DNA of 32,553 nucleotides from Chloracidobacterium sp. CP2_5A (GTDB lineage: Bacteria; Acidobacteriota; Blastocatellia; Chloracidobacteriales; Chloracidobacteriaceae): NCBI GenBank assembly GCA_002254845.1, contig NKPT01000040.1:1-32553 (forward strand), given 5' to 3'. Shown here one piece after another: positions 7,990 through 15,731 of this stretch. How positions within the stretch are numbered: the first letter of the stretch is position 1; the number at the start of each line of letters is the position of its first letter. Position numbers and translations under genes: made by a program. A model generated the notes under the pieces. It searched no databases and was not told the origin of the DNA. It saw only the letters and a list, made by a program, of their open reading frames with translations.

Positions 7990-9417
7990 ATGCAAGTTCT
8001 GAAATTCGGAGGCACGTCGGTCGGCGATGCCGACCGCATTCGCCAACTGGTTTCGATTGTCAGCGCCGCCCGCGCGCAGGATGAGCGGCTGGTTATCGTC
8101 GTATCCGCCATGGCTGGGGTGACAAATCGGCTGCTTGACGCCATTCGCGCCGCTGTCGGCGGCAATGTCGGCGCCATCGCGGACGCGCAGACTGAGCTGC
8201 GCCGCCGTCACCTTGAAGCGTTAGCGCGGCTGGTCGCGGGCGAGGCTGAAGTCCGGTCTCTGACGGCCGAGCTCGACGCGCTGCTGGATCGCTTCGCCCG
8301 AATTGGCGAAGGCATCGCGCTGGTCGGAGAGCTGCCGCCGCGCGCGCAGGATTTCATCGCCGGGCTGGGCGAGCGGCTGTCGGCGCGGCTCGTGTCCGCC
8401 GCCCTGCGCGAGGCGGGCATTCCTTCCGCAGCCTTTGACGCCGACCGGCTGATTGTCACCGATGACACCTTTGGCGCGGCCGCGCCGGACCTGGCCGCTA
8501 CGGCGCTAGCGACGCGCGCGGCCCTGCTGCCCGCTCTGGAGTCCGGGCAGACGCCGGTCGTGACCGGCTTCATCGGCGCGACGCCAGAGGGCGTCCCGAC
8601 CACGCTGGGGCGTGGCGGCTCGGATTATTCGGCCGGCATTCTGGGCGCGGCGCTCGAAGCCGATGCCGTCGTCATCTGGACAGATGCCGACGGCTTCATG
8701 ACAGCCGACCCGCGCCTTGTGCCAACGGCGCAAGTTCTTTCGGAGATCAGTTACGCCGAGGCCGGCGAGCTGGCCTATTACGGCGCGAAAGTTTTGCATC
8801 CCAAAACATTGCTTCCGCTGATCCCGAAAGGGATACCGCTTTACGTCAAGAACAGCTTTCGCCCGGAGTCGCCGGGAACGCGCGTTTCAGCGACCGCCGG
8901 CGCGTGGCGCGCCGACGTGAAGTCGGTCACATCCATCAAGGGCTTGGCGCTTATCACGGTTGCCGGGCGCGGCATGCTGGGCGTGCCGGGCATTGCCGCC
9001 AAAACTTTCGCCGCCGTCGCCGCGGCCGGCGTCAACGTGCTGCTCATTTCGCAATCGTCATCGGAAAACAACCTGTGCCTGATGATTGAGGCTGCGGACG
9101 CCGAAAAAACGCGCGCGGCGCTTGTCAAGGCGCTGGCGATGGAGTTCCATCTTGCCTGCGTCGAGCGCGTGGATGCGTTTCAGCCGGCGGCGATCGTGGC
9201 GGTAGTCGGCGCGGGGATGCGCGGGCGACCGGGGATTGCCGCCCGAATTTTCTCGGCGGTGGCGACCGCCAATGTCAACGTCATCGCCATCGCCCAAGGC
9301 TCGTCGGAAATCAACGTTTCGTTTGTTGTGGCCGAGGCCGAGGCGGCCACGGCTGTCAAAGCTATCCACGAGCGATTCGAGCTAGGCGCGGCGGCGGGCG
9401 AACGGGCTTTTCTCTGA
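7990..9417 (+). CDS. Aspartate kinase, ThrA-type monofunctional form with tandem ACT domains
   Basis: A 475-residue kinase that phosphorylates L-aspartate, the first committed step toward Lys, Met, Thr and diaminopimelate. The N-terminal motif K5-FGGTSV, the GRGGSDYSA nucleotide/substrate motif (near residue 210) and the EIS-YAEAGELAYYGAKVLHPKT segment define the amino-acid-kinase domain (1 to about 300). Two ACT repeats follow (about 320-395 and 400-470). They show the paired signatures GVNVLLISQSSSENN and NVNVIAIAQGSSEINVS. These match the kinase half of bifunctional ThrA/MetL better than the short LysC alpha/beta type, yet no homoserine dehydrogenase domain follows before the stop. Feedback control by an end-product amino acid is expected from the ACT domains. 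The ATG directly follows a TAA of an upstream small open frame (TAAATG). Confidence 0.94.
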   Translation: MQVLKFGGTSVGDADRIRQLVSIVSAARAQDERLVIVVSAMAGVTNRLLDAIRAAVGGNVGAIADAQTELRRRHLEALARLVAGEAEVRSLTAELDALLDRFARIGEGIALVGELPPRAQDFIAGLGERLSARLVSAALREAGIPSAAFDADRLIVTDDTFGAAAPDLAATALATRAALLPALESGQTPVVTGFIGATPEGVPTTLGRGGSDYSAGILGAALEADAVVIWTDADGFMTADPRLVPTAQVLSEISYAEAGELAYYGAKVLHPKTLLPLIPKGIPLYVKNSFRPESPGTRVSATAGAWRADVKSVTSIKGLALITVAGRGMLGVPGIAAKTFAAVAAAGVNVLLISQSSSENNLCLMIEAADAEKTRAALVKALAMEFHLACVERVDAFQPAAIVAVVGAGMRGRPGIAARIFSAVATANVNVIAIAQGSSEINVSFVVAEAEAATAVKAIHERFELGAAAGERAFL

Positions 9418-9476
9418 GATTGGAGCGGCGGCGTCCGCTTCCGACAGCGATGTGGCGGCTTAGCGATGGAAGCGCC

Positions 9477-9536
9477 GGAGCGACCGCTTGTCGCGCCAGC
9501 GCTTTTCCGCAGGCGATTTTTCTAAGTGGTCGCTCC
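9477..9536. repeat. 9-bp perfect inverted repeat spanning the 3' end of the bactofilin gene
   Basis: GGAGCGACC at 9477-9485 is repeated in inverse orientation as GGTCGCTCC at 9528-9536, with 42 nt between. The right arm is inside the last codons of the bactofilin gene. This is the only structure seen in the 104-bp convergent gap between the aspartate kinase and bactofilin genes. It may act as a bidirectional 3' structure, but there is no clean hairpin plus U-run, so the role is uncertain. Confidence 0.35.
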
Positions 9537-9950
9537 CGTCGCGGCTTCCGGCGCGGGTTGCCCTTTCTTGCCCTTGCCTTCCTTGACCGGGGCTGGCGCC
9601 GGCGGCTCATTGGGGTCAACGCCGACCTCGATGACGCAGTTGCCAAAAATGGCGGTTGGCTGGTCGCCGTTCGAGCCTTTGACCTCGATAGAGCGTCCGG
9701 TGATGGTTGTTTGGTCGCTGATGCGCCCTGACAGCTCGATGGTATCGGCGTCTATCCGCCCGGAAATCTCGCCTTGGGAGTGGAGCTTTTCCACTTTGAC
9801 AGTGCCGTGGACGGCGCCAGTCGCGGCGATCATCAGGGTTGGCGCATGAAGCTCGCCGCTCACTTTGCCGCTGACGGTGACTCCGCACGTTGACTTCAGT
9901 GTGCCGGTCACTTCGCTGCCTTCTTCAACGGTGGTCAGTTTCTCCGCCAT
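9522..9950 (-). CDS. Bactofilin family cytoskeletal protein
   Basis: A 142-residue bactofilin (DUF583/PF04519 type). The family polymerises without nucleotide into filaments that scaffold cell-shape, polarity or envelope proteins. The core (residues 8-110) is a run of short hydrophobic/glycine beta-helix rungs: GSEVTGTL, GVTVSGKVSGEL, GAVHGTVKVEKLHSQGEISGRI, IELSGRISDQTTITGR. A Pro/Lys-rich disordered tail follows (112-142), which is typical of the family. The start at 9950 gives MAEKLTTVEEGSE, the usual short N-terminus before the core, although an earlier in-frame ATG exists at 10013. It lies 59 nt downstream of the pentapeptide-repeat gene and is probably the last gene of a three-gene unit. 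Confidence 0.9.
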   Translation of the reverse strand: MAEKLTTVEEGSEVTGTLKSTCGVTVSGKVSGELHAPTLMIAATGAVHGTVKVEKLHSQGEISGRIDADTIELSGRISDQTTITGRSIEVKGSNGDQPTAIFGNCVIEVGVDPNEPPAPAPVKEGKGKKGQPAPEAATGATT

Positions 9951-10009
9951 GACGTGTCCTCGCGATAAGGGGGTAAGATGCGAAAAGGCAAAAGCCGAGT
10001 CGATTGGGG

Positions 10010-11263
10010 TCACGCCGTTTCGGTTTTGAGCCGCAGCACGCAGCCCGGCTCAAACGCGAAGTGGGTGTGACCGGCCGGTTGCTTGACTGTCGCGCGAACT
10101 GATCCGGTTGAGCCGACAATGATCCGGCGCGCGCCGCTGATCCCCGGCGAGGCGTCGGAGGCGAATCGTCCGTGAACGACCAGGATGCCGCTGCCATGGA
10201 CTTGGCAGCCGTCAAGCAGTCCCTCGCGGCCGATGATAAGCTGGGCGCCCTGTCCGAGGGTAATGTTGCACTTCAGGAAGCGACCGTCCACTTCGACGAT
10301 CGAATCGGCGTCGAATTCGAGCGAGGCGTCGCGCAGCACGTCGCCATGGCCGAAGTAGCGCCGGTTGGTTGGCGCCGGGGCGACCGCCACGGCTTGCGGC
10401 GATGCCGTGCCGCCGTCCGTCTTGCCGTTGAGAAAAGCGGCCAGTCCCGCCGCCGGGATAAGCTGAGAGCCGTCGCCGGCAACGCTAAAATCCACCTCAT
10501 CCACTTCCGCGCCATCCGCCGCCTCGATGGAAAAGTCGCTGCCGTAAAGATGCGTGCGACTGAACTTAGCCCCTTTGAGGCGGGCGCCCTGAAAGGTGGC
10601 GTGGCGACAATCAGCGTCTTGCAGGCTGACTTGCGAGAGGTCGGCGCCCTCCAGGACGGCTCGTTCCAGCTTTGCGCCGGAGAGGTCCGCGCCGGGCAGG
10701 GCCGCGCGGCGCAGCACAGCGTCCCGCAGGTTAGCGCCGGTTAGCAACGCTTCCTCGAAGTTCGCTGATTCAAGGATAGCGTTTTGAAAGTCCACGGCCG
10801 TGAGATTGGCGCCGCCCAGATAGGCGTTGCGCAAATCGGCATTGGCGAAGTTGGCGTTTTCAAGCGTGGCGACGCCCAGCTTGGCATCAACAAGCTGGGC
10901 GGATGGGAGGCGCGCGCCGGTGAGGTCCGCGCCTTCGAGGTTGGCCCCTTCGAGATTCGCCCGCGACAAATCGGCTCCGCGCAAGTTGGCGCCTTCCAGG
11001 TTGGCGCTTTCCAAATCGGCTCCGCGCAAGTTGGCGCCTTCCAGGTTGGCGCGAACCAAAAAGGCATCGCGCAAGCTGACGCTGGCTAGGTTGGCGCGTC
11101 GGAGAGAGGCTTCCTCCAGGTTCGCCCCCTCAAGGTCGGCACGACGCAGGTTGGCGTTGTCTAAGTTAGCTTTTGCCAAGTCGAGCTCGCGCAGGTCCGC
11201 TCGCTCCAGCGATTCGCCGCGCGCCACTCGCTCAATCACTTCTTCAAAGGTGAACTCAGGCAT
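10010..11263 (-). CDS. Pentapeptide-repeat protein with bactofilin-like C-terminal domain
   Basis: A 417-residue protein. Residues 20-245 are nearly continuous pentapeptide repeats of the A(D/N)Lxx type, predicted to form a right-handed quadrilateral beta-helix of about 45 repeats. A linker (250-305) follows, with a Pro/Ala-rich part. Residues 310-413 contain glycine-spaced hydrophobic rungs (EVDGRFLKCNITLGQGAQL, IIGREGLLDGCQVHGSGI, LVVHGRF) that resemble a bactofilin core. The start at 11263 has an AAAGGGG 8-10 nt upstream. Its position directly before a true bactofilin gene supports a related structural role, possibly as a co-polymer or adaptor. Function is inferred from architecture only, and no enzymatic motif is present. 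No signal peptide is visible, so it is probably cytoplasmic. A recent internal DNA duplication is described separately. Confidence 0.85.
   Translation of the reverse strand: MPEFTFEEVIERVARGESLERADLRELDLAKANLDNANLRRADLEGANLEEASLRRANLASVSLRDAFLVRANLEGANLRGADLESANLEGANLRGADLSRANLEGANLEGADLTGARLPSAQLVDAKLGVATLENANFANADLRNAYLGGANLTAVDFQNAILESANFEEALLTGANLRDAVLRRAALPGADLSGAKLERAVLEGADLSQVSLQDADCRHATFQGARLKGAKFSRTHLYGSDFSIEAADGAEVDEVDFSVAGDGSQLIPAAGLAAFLNGKTDGGTASPQAVAVAPAPTNRRYFGHGDVLRDASLEFDADSIVEVDGRFLKCNITLGQGAQLIIGREGLLDGCQVHGSGILVVHGRFASDASPGISGARRIIVGSTGSVRATVKQPAGHTHFAFEPGCVLRLKTETA
10967..11052. repeat. Internal 45-bp-period duplication in the pentapeptide-repeat gene
   Basis: A 41-bp segment at 10967-11007 recurs identically at 11012-11052, giving a 45-bp period. 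That is exactly 15 codons, or three pentapeptides. The perfect identity at DNA level, against the diverged neighbouring repeats, suggests a recent expansion. It keeps the frame and adds turns to the beta-helix (around residues 73-100). Confidence 0.8.
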
Positions 11264-11345
11264 GGAGAAACCCCTTTCGCCGTTTTCTCAAATGTGGTGG
11301 GCCGTGCCGCCCAGTTTTCATGCAGGCGTCGCCGTTGGGCGTTGT

Positions 11346-12851
11346 TCAGGAACGACGCTCATCCGCCACATAGCGGCGCAGTCGCTCAATACGCTTCTCA
11401 AACGACAGTCGCTGAATTTCGTTAGCCAACTCAATCGCGCCCAGCTCCGCCAGAAGGACGTTAATCTGAAGCTGCGTTTCCTGGCGCGCTTGACGGTAAA
11501 AGCGGCGATCCTCGGCAGCCGAGGGATTGCTGGACTCTTCTGTCGTGGCAATCTCATAGGCCTCGTGCGCGTCCTGCAAGTCCCGCGTCAGCTGTTCCAG
11601 TCGCGCCAGCAAGCCGTCCCGCCCGCTCTGCACCGCGCCGCTTTCCAGCTGCTGTTGATAGGACTTAAATTTTTCGACAATTTTTTCAGCTAGCCAGATG
11701 GGCAGCCCGGTAGCCACGGCGAGGTCTTCCTTCGCCCCCACCAGGAAGCTCTCGATGGTGATCAGCCCGGCGCGATAGAGCTTGTCAATGGTTACTTTGC
11801 CGACTTCAGGAATCTGCTTGAGCAAGGAGTTGACGATCATTCCCTCGGACTGAAGCGTGCTGTCGTCAATGACGAAGGTGGCCGGGAGCAACTCCGTCAG
11901 CGTCTGGTAGCTGTGCAAAATGCGCTCCCGCAGCTCTCCGCCAACCAGGCCCTCGCGCGACGCCCGCGCCTCCGACAACAGCCCTTCAAAGTCATGAACG
12001 GCGTCGCTGACATCCTCCATGCTCATCCCCAGGGCTGACTTGCCGAGACTGCTAATGGCCGGCTGGCACATTTCCAGCCACTCCTTGCGGGCGGCCCCGG
12101 CCCGCAACTCGATCATGAAGGCCTTGACCGGACGAATGTAGTTCGCCGCGATTTCAGAGAAAAGCGTCCGAACCTCTGTCTGATCGGTCGCCACCGCCGG
12201 CGCGGCGTCCTCTTCAAAGTCATCGGAATCGCCGCGCGACAGGATGCTCTCAAAGGCGTCGTCAAAGCCTTCCAGATCGTCGTCATCGTCAAGACCGAGC
12301 CGCGTTCCGTCGGTCGCCGCCGCGCCCGTCGCTTCAGGGCGATCGCTCTGAGCCATGGGAATGTCGAAATCGGCCGCATCCAGGTCAGCGCTTGGATCGC
12401 TTACATCCAGTCCGGCTCGTCCGGGCGACGCCTCAAGCCGCGCCCCGACGCCCAGGCCGACTTCCTCGACGAGGCCAGCGGTCGCCGCCTCGCTCGCCAC
12501 ATCCGCCGGCATCCGCGATGATGCGGCCAGGGCGTCCGCCGCGCCCGGCGGCTCAGCCAAGCCGGGCATCAAAAAGTCGGCTTCGTTGGTCAGCGCGCCA
12601 GCGCTCGGCTCAGGCGCATCTTCCTCTGCCTCGTCAACGCTTGGCGTTTCGGGCACCAGCGCGGAGGCGGGCGGCTGCGTTGCAACTGGCGGCGCGATGG
12701 GCGGCGGCTCTGGATCCGACTCTACTGGCGGCGACCAAGGGGCCGGACTCGCCGTCGGCAACGGCGGCGGGTCCGGCGGAACGTAGGCGGGAGCTGATGT
12801 AGGGGGCGGTTCCTCTTTTTTCTTGCCAAAAAAGCGATCGAAAAAACCCAT
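11346..12851 (-). CDS. Pro-rich protein with helix-hairpin-helix domain and C-terminal coiled coil
   Basis: A 501-residue cytoplasmic protein, first in the bactofilin unit. It starts MGFFDRFFGKKKEE, an amphipathic basic start of a kind often seen in membrane-associated proteins, with AAGGG just upstream. Residues 14-205 are low-complexity, rich in Pro, Ala, Asp and Glu, and probably disordered. Residues 215-340 form a conserved-looking helical region (TLFSEIAANYIRPVKAFMIE, then a helix pair containing MEDVSDAVHDFEGLL). Residues 345-397 match a helix-hairpin-helix (HhH_5-like) element (IPEVGKVTIDKLYRAGLITI, DLAVATGLPIWLAEKIV). Residues 405-501 are charged and helical, probably coiled coil. HhH elements often bind DNA non-specifically, so a link between DNA and a bactofilin scaffold is conceivable, but this is inference. 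The exact family is not recognised. Confidence 0.75.
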   Translation of the reverse strand: MGFFDRFFGKKKEEPPPTSAPAYVPPDPPPLPTASPAPWSPPVESDPEPPPIAPPVATQPPASALVPETPSVDEAEEDAPEPSAGALTNEADFLMPGLAEPPGAADALAASSRMPADVASEAATAGLVEEVGLGVGARLEASPGRAGLDVSDPSADLDAADFDIPMAQSDRPEATGAAATDGTRLGLDDDDDLEGFDDAFESILSRGDSDDFEEDAAPAVATDQTEVRTLFSEIAANYIRPVKAFMIELRAGAARKEWLEMCQPAISSLGKSALGMSMEDVSDAVHDFEGLLSEARASREGLVGGELRERILHSYQTLTELLPATFVIDDSTLQSEGMIVNSLLKQIPEVGKVTIDKLYRAGLITIESFLVGAKEDLAVATGLPIWLAEKIVEKFKSYQQQLESGAVQSGRDGLLARLEQLTRDLQDAHEAYEIATTEESSNPSAAEDRRFYRQARQETQLQINVLLAELGAIELANEIQRLSFEKRIERLRRYVADERRS

Positions 12852-13226
12852 AGTCGTACCCTTGGTCTTGCCCTCGACAGTCAGCGCTGAATCGCGGACG
12901 CGCGCGCCAGTCAGCGCCGCGGCTTTCCGACGCCCTCACTGTGAACGCGCAGCGCAGTCGCCATAGAGCGATGGCGTTTGTCTCTAACGACAAAGCGTAT
13001 GGCGCTTAATCAATCATGGCGCTTGTCAATGAAGCCAGTGAACGGGTAGGCCGCTTGTATATCAAGTTGCCAAGCAAAAAACCATAGAAAAAAAAGTGTA
13101 AAGCGCCGCAGCGTTTGGCGAACTATGCCCAACTGGGCTAACCTGTGCCGTGCTATCCCAAACTTTTCCAGGCGAGCGGCGCGCTTGCCTCGCAAAGGCG
13201 ACGCTCGCATCGCTTCCGCGCCAGCC
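12852..13226. other. Divergent intergenic region with twin hairpins and short repeats
   Basis: About 375 bases between the minus-strand HhH gene and the plus-strand uracil-DNA glycosylase gene. Two perfect 6-bp-stem hairpins abut each other: CGCCAT-agagcg-ATGGCG (12959-12976) and TTTGTC-tctaac-GACAAA (12977-12994). The 9-mer ATGGCGCTT then occurs at 12999-13007 and 13016-13024, with a related ATGGCGTTT at 12971-12979. An A-rich tract lies near 13076-13098. Short open frames on both strands here show no domain and appear non-coding. Part of the region (13125-13226) is an in-frame upstream extension of the glycosylase. Confidence 0.5.
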
Positions 13227-14222
13227 ATGGGTCCGAAGAATGCCGCCGAGCTTGAGCTGCGCGTCCTCGTTGAGGATGTCATCCGCCATGTTCGGTTCCT
13301 TGCGGACATAGGACTGACGTCGGTTGGGTCGTCCCGTGACCCGCAGCCGCCAGCGCCAGAAGCCTCGAGTCTGGTTGTCGTTCCTGTCGCTCCCCATGCG
13401 CCGCTGGCATCCGAGCGGTCAGGCGCCGCAGCTGACCACCTAACGGCACCGACGCGCTATCCTGAGGACAAGCCGCCCGCGGGGGCTCCGCGGTTTGAAG
13501 CGACTGCCGGTCAAGCCAACCCGGAGGCTGAAGACGTGACTTTATTCAGAACATCGTCCGACTGCAACCAAGCCGCGCCCGATTTGTCGGCGCCGCGGCA
13601 AAGCTCGCTGTTCAGCGAGTTGGCGGCGGCGCTGACTGAGCCGGCGGCGGACGCCACGCTGGAAGCCATCCGGGATGATTTGGGCGATTGTCAACGCTGC
13701 AAGCTGGCGCGCTATCGCGCGCGCATTGTCTTTGGGGAAGGTTCGCCGCAGGCGCGGCTGGTCTTTGTCGGCGAAGGGCCGGGCGCCGAAGAGGATGCAA
13801 CGGGACGCCCCTTTGTCGGCCGCGCCGGACAGTTGCTTGACAAAATCATCGCCGCGATGAGCCTCGCGCGCGAGGAAGTTTATATCTGCAACGTCGTCAA
13901 ATGTCGGCCGCCGGAAAACCGGGCGCCGGAGCGGGACGAAGTCGCCGCTTGCGTTGGCTTTCTGCACCGTCAGTTGGCCGTCATCCGCCCGCAGGTCATC
14001 GTCGCGCTTGGCGCGTCAGCCGCCGCCGCCTTGCTTGACGACCCTAAGCTGGCGAGCATCTCCAGGATTCGGGGACGCTTCCACGACTACCGGGGCGTTC
14101 CCCTGATGCCGACTTTTCATCCAGCGTACCTGCTGCGGTCGCCTGACAAAAAACGCGAAGTTTGGGAAGATATGAAGCAAGTGATGGCCAAGCTGCGCGA
14201 GAGCGAGGGCGGCGCGCCGTGA
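13227..14222 (+). CDS. Type-4 (4Fe-4S) uracil-DNA glycosylase
   Basis: A 331-residue DNA-repair enzyme that removes uracil from DNA. The family 4 (UdgA-like) Fe-S ligands are seen as C155-QR-C158, C226 (VVKCRPPENR) and C242 (AACVGFL), with spacing that fits the T. thermophilus enzyme. The active-site motif is V182-GEGPGAEED, and the C-terminal motif is H298-PAYLLR. The catalytic domain is about 145-325. Ahead of it lies a helical segment (1-32) and a long Pro/Ala/Ser-rich low-complexity linker (35-140), so the protein is much longer than the 200-240 residues usual for the family. The start at 13227 fits the N-terminal helix seen in long homologues. An ATG at 13125 is also in frame, and neither has a clear ribosome-binding site. 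Confidence 0.92.
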   Translation: MGPKNAAELELRVLVEDVIRHVRFLADIGLTSVGSSRDPQPPAPEASSLVVVPVAPHAPLASERSGAAADHLTAPTRYPEDKPPAGAPRFEATAGQANPEAEDVTLFRTSSDCNQAAPDLSAPRQSSLFSELAAALTEPAADATLEAIRDDLGDCQRCKLARYRARIVFGEGSPQARLVFVGEGPGAEEDATGRPFVGRAGQLLDKIIAAMSLAREEVYICNVVKCRPPENRAPERDEVAACVGFLHRQLAVIRPQVIVALGASAAAALLDDPKLASISRIRGRFHDYRGVPLMPTFHPAYLLRSPDKKREVWEDMKQVMAKLRESEGGAP

Positions 14223-14590
14223 CGTGGCTGACGTTTAGCGGGCGCCTCCTGCTGGCGACGCTCTGGCGCTCGTCGGCGATTGGCGTTCTGGCCGGATCGA
14301 GCCAGCCGCTCGACGCGACAGACGTGGAAACCGCGTGCCGCTTGGAAGCGAGCGCGGGCAGTCTGACGAAGCGCGCATTCGCCCACTGCTCATTCAGGAA
14401 ATCGCCCGCAGCCGGTTCCAGCTGCAATCCGCTCCGCAGCGTGGAGTTACTTCGTTCCAACGCCGTCCGGCTGGAAGACATTACCGCTCGATTGGCTATT
14501 TTGGCTATTGAAGCGGCGGTGACCGCGATTAGTATCCACGCTGGCGGACAACGAATCTGGCCCAACGCTGGCATCGCGACGAGTGAGTAG
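14219..14590 (+). CDS. Doubtful small ORF overlapping the glycosylase stop
   Basis: The 384-base stretch between the glycosylase and corA holds one frame that begins with a GTG sharing GTGA with the preceding stop codon. It would encode 123 residues. The N-terminus (VTWLTFSGRLLLATLWRSS) looks like a short signal or membrane segment. The middle contains several Cys and Ser residues, and the end is helical (RLEDITARLAILAIEAAVTA). No family is recognised, and a competing frame exists on the minus strand (14044-14574). It could be non-coding or a decayed gene. The overlap start and the G/C-rich third positions in its first half are the only arguments in favour. Confidence 0.28.
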   Translation: MTWLTFSGRLLLATLWRSSAIGVLAGSSQPLDATDVETACRLEASAGSLTKRAFAHCSFRKSPAAGSSCNPLRSVELLRSNAVRLEDITARLAILAIEAAVTAISIHAGGQRIWPNAGIATSE

Positions 14591-14606
14591 CGACGAAGGA
14601 TAAAGC

Positions 14607-15710
14607 ATGGCCGAAAACATGACCGAAAAGCCGCTGGCGGGGCGGCTCACGCTCATTGACAGCGCTTCCGTCCAGCTGACGCCATCCCCGCCGGCTGAGA
14701 TTGAGCGGTTCGCCGCCCTGCGCGTCCACAACGGCGTCGGGCTTCGCCCCGTGGACAAGCTATCGGAAGCCGATTTGCGCGAATGCTGGCAGGCGCGGCA
14801 TCAGCGCTCATTCTGGCTCGATCTGACGGCGCCGCCGCCGGCGACGCTTCAGTCCGTGGCAAACACGTTCAGCTTTCACCCGCTCACCGTGGAAGACGCG
14901 CTCAGCCCCGAGCACCGTCCCAAAATAGACGAGCACGAGGAATACCTCTTCATGGTGTTTCAGAGCGTGGCCGGGATTAGCGACGAAACCGTGCTGCCGA
15001 CAGCCGGCGTCGGCCACTGCCGAACTAATCGGCTGGCCGCCTATCTAGGCGTTGGGTTTCTTGTCACCGTCCATGACCGCGGGTTCGCGCCCGTCGAAGA
15101 GGTCGCCGATATTGTGGATGCTCGCGACACCACGATGGATCGGCAACCTGACCTTGTTCTCCACGCCATTGTGGATCGGATGATCGATCAGGTCTTTCCG
15201 GTGCTGGCCGATGTGGAAGACCGAATTCAGGAAATCGAAGCGCGGATTTTCACTGAATCCGACGAGGACGTGCTGCCCACCGTTCTCAAAACCAAGCGCG
15301 AGCTGATGACCCTCCGGCGACTTATGGGCCTTCAGCGCGAAATGCTCCTGCGGCTGAGTCGGCGCGAGGACTTACCCTTCATTGAGCCGAAAACGGCGAT
15401 CTATTTCCGGGATGTCTATGACCATGCCGTGCGGCTGGAGGAAAACTGCGCTATTCTCATCGAGCTGGCGACCAACGTCGCGGAGGCGCACCTGGCTGTC
15501 GCTTCGCGTCGCATCAATGAGGTAATGAAGTTCCTCACGATGTTTTCGACCATCTGGATGCCGCTGACGTTCATTGTCGGCGTCTACGGGATGAACTTTG
15601 ACTACCTGCCGGAAATCAAAATCTGGTGGTTTTATCCCTTCCTCTGGGTCGTTATGGGCAGCGTCGTCATCGTGATGATCCGGTTCTTCCGCCGCAAGAA
15701 GTGGCTCTAG
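14607..15710 (+). CDS. corA: CorA family magnesium/cobalt transporter
   Basis: A 367-residue inner-membrane divalent-cation channel. The large N-terminal cytoplasmic domain (about 1-270) contains the family signature FHPLTVEDAL near residue 92 and a long helical stalk (DRIQEIEARIFTESDED). Two C-terminal transmembrane helices lie at about 305-327 and 340-358. The selectivity-filter motif Y327-G-M-N330 closes the first helix, and the protein ends in a basic tail (RRKKWL), as is usual. An AAGGA about 8 nt upstream supports the ATG at 14607. A second ATG four codons later is possible. It precedes carB by only 21 nt, so the two may be co-transcribed; carbamoyl-phosphate synthase needs Mg-ATP, but this link is speculative. 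Confidence 0.94.
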   Translation: MAENMTEKPLAGRLTLIDSASVQLTPSPPAEIERFAALRVHNGVGLRPVDKLSEADLRECWQARHQRSFWLDLTAPPPATLQSVANTFSFHPLTVEDALSPEHRPKIDEHEEYLFMVFQSVAGISDETVLPTAGVGHCRTNRLAAYLGVGFLVTVHDRGFAPVEEVADIVDARDTTMDRQPDLVLHAIVDRMIDQVFPVLADVEDRIQEIEARIFTESDEDVLPTVLKTKRELMTLRRLMGLQREMLLRLSRREDLPFIEPKTAIYFRDVYDHAVRLEENCAILIELATNVAEAHLAVASRRINEVMKFLTMFSTIWMPLTFIVGVYGMNFDYLPEIKIWWFYPFLWVVMGSVVIVMIRFFRRKKWL

Positions 15711-15731
15711 CCCTTTCCGGCCCTTTGCCCC

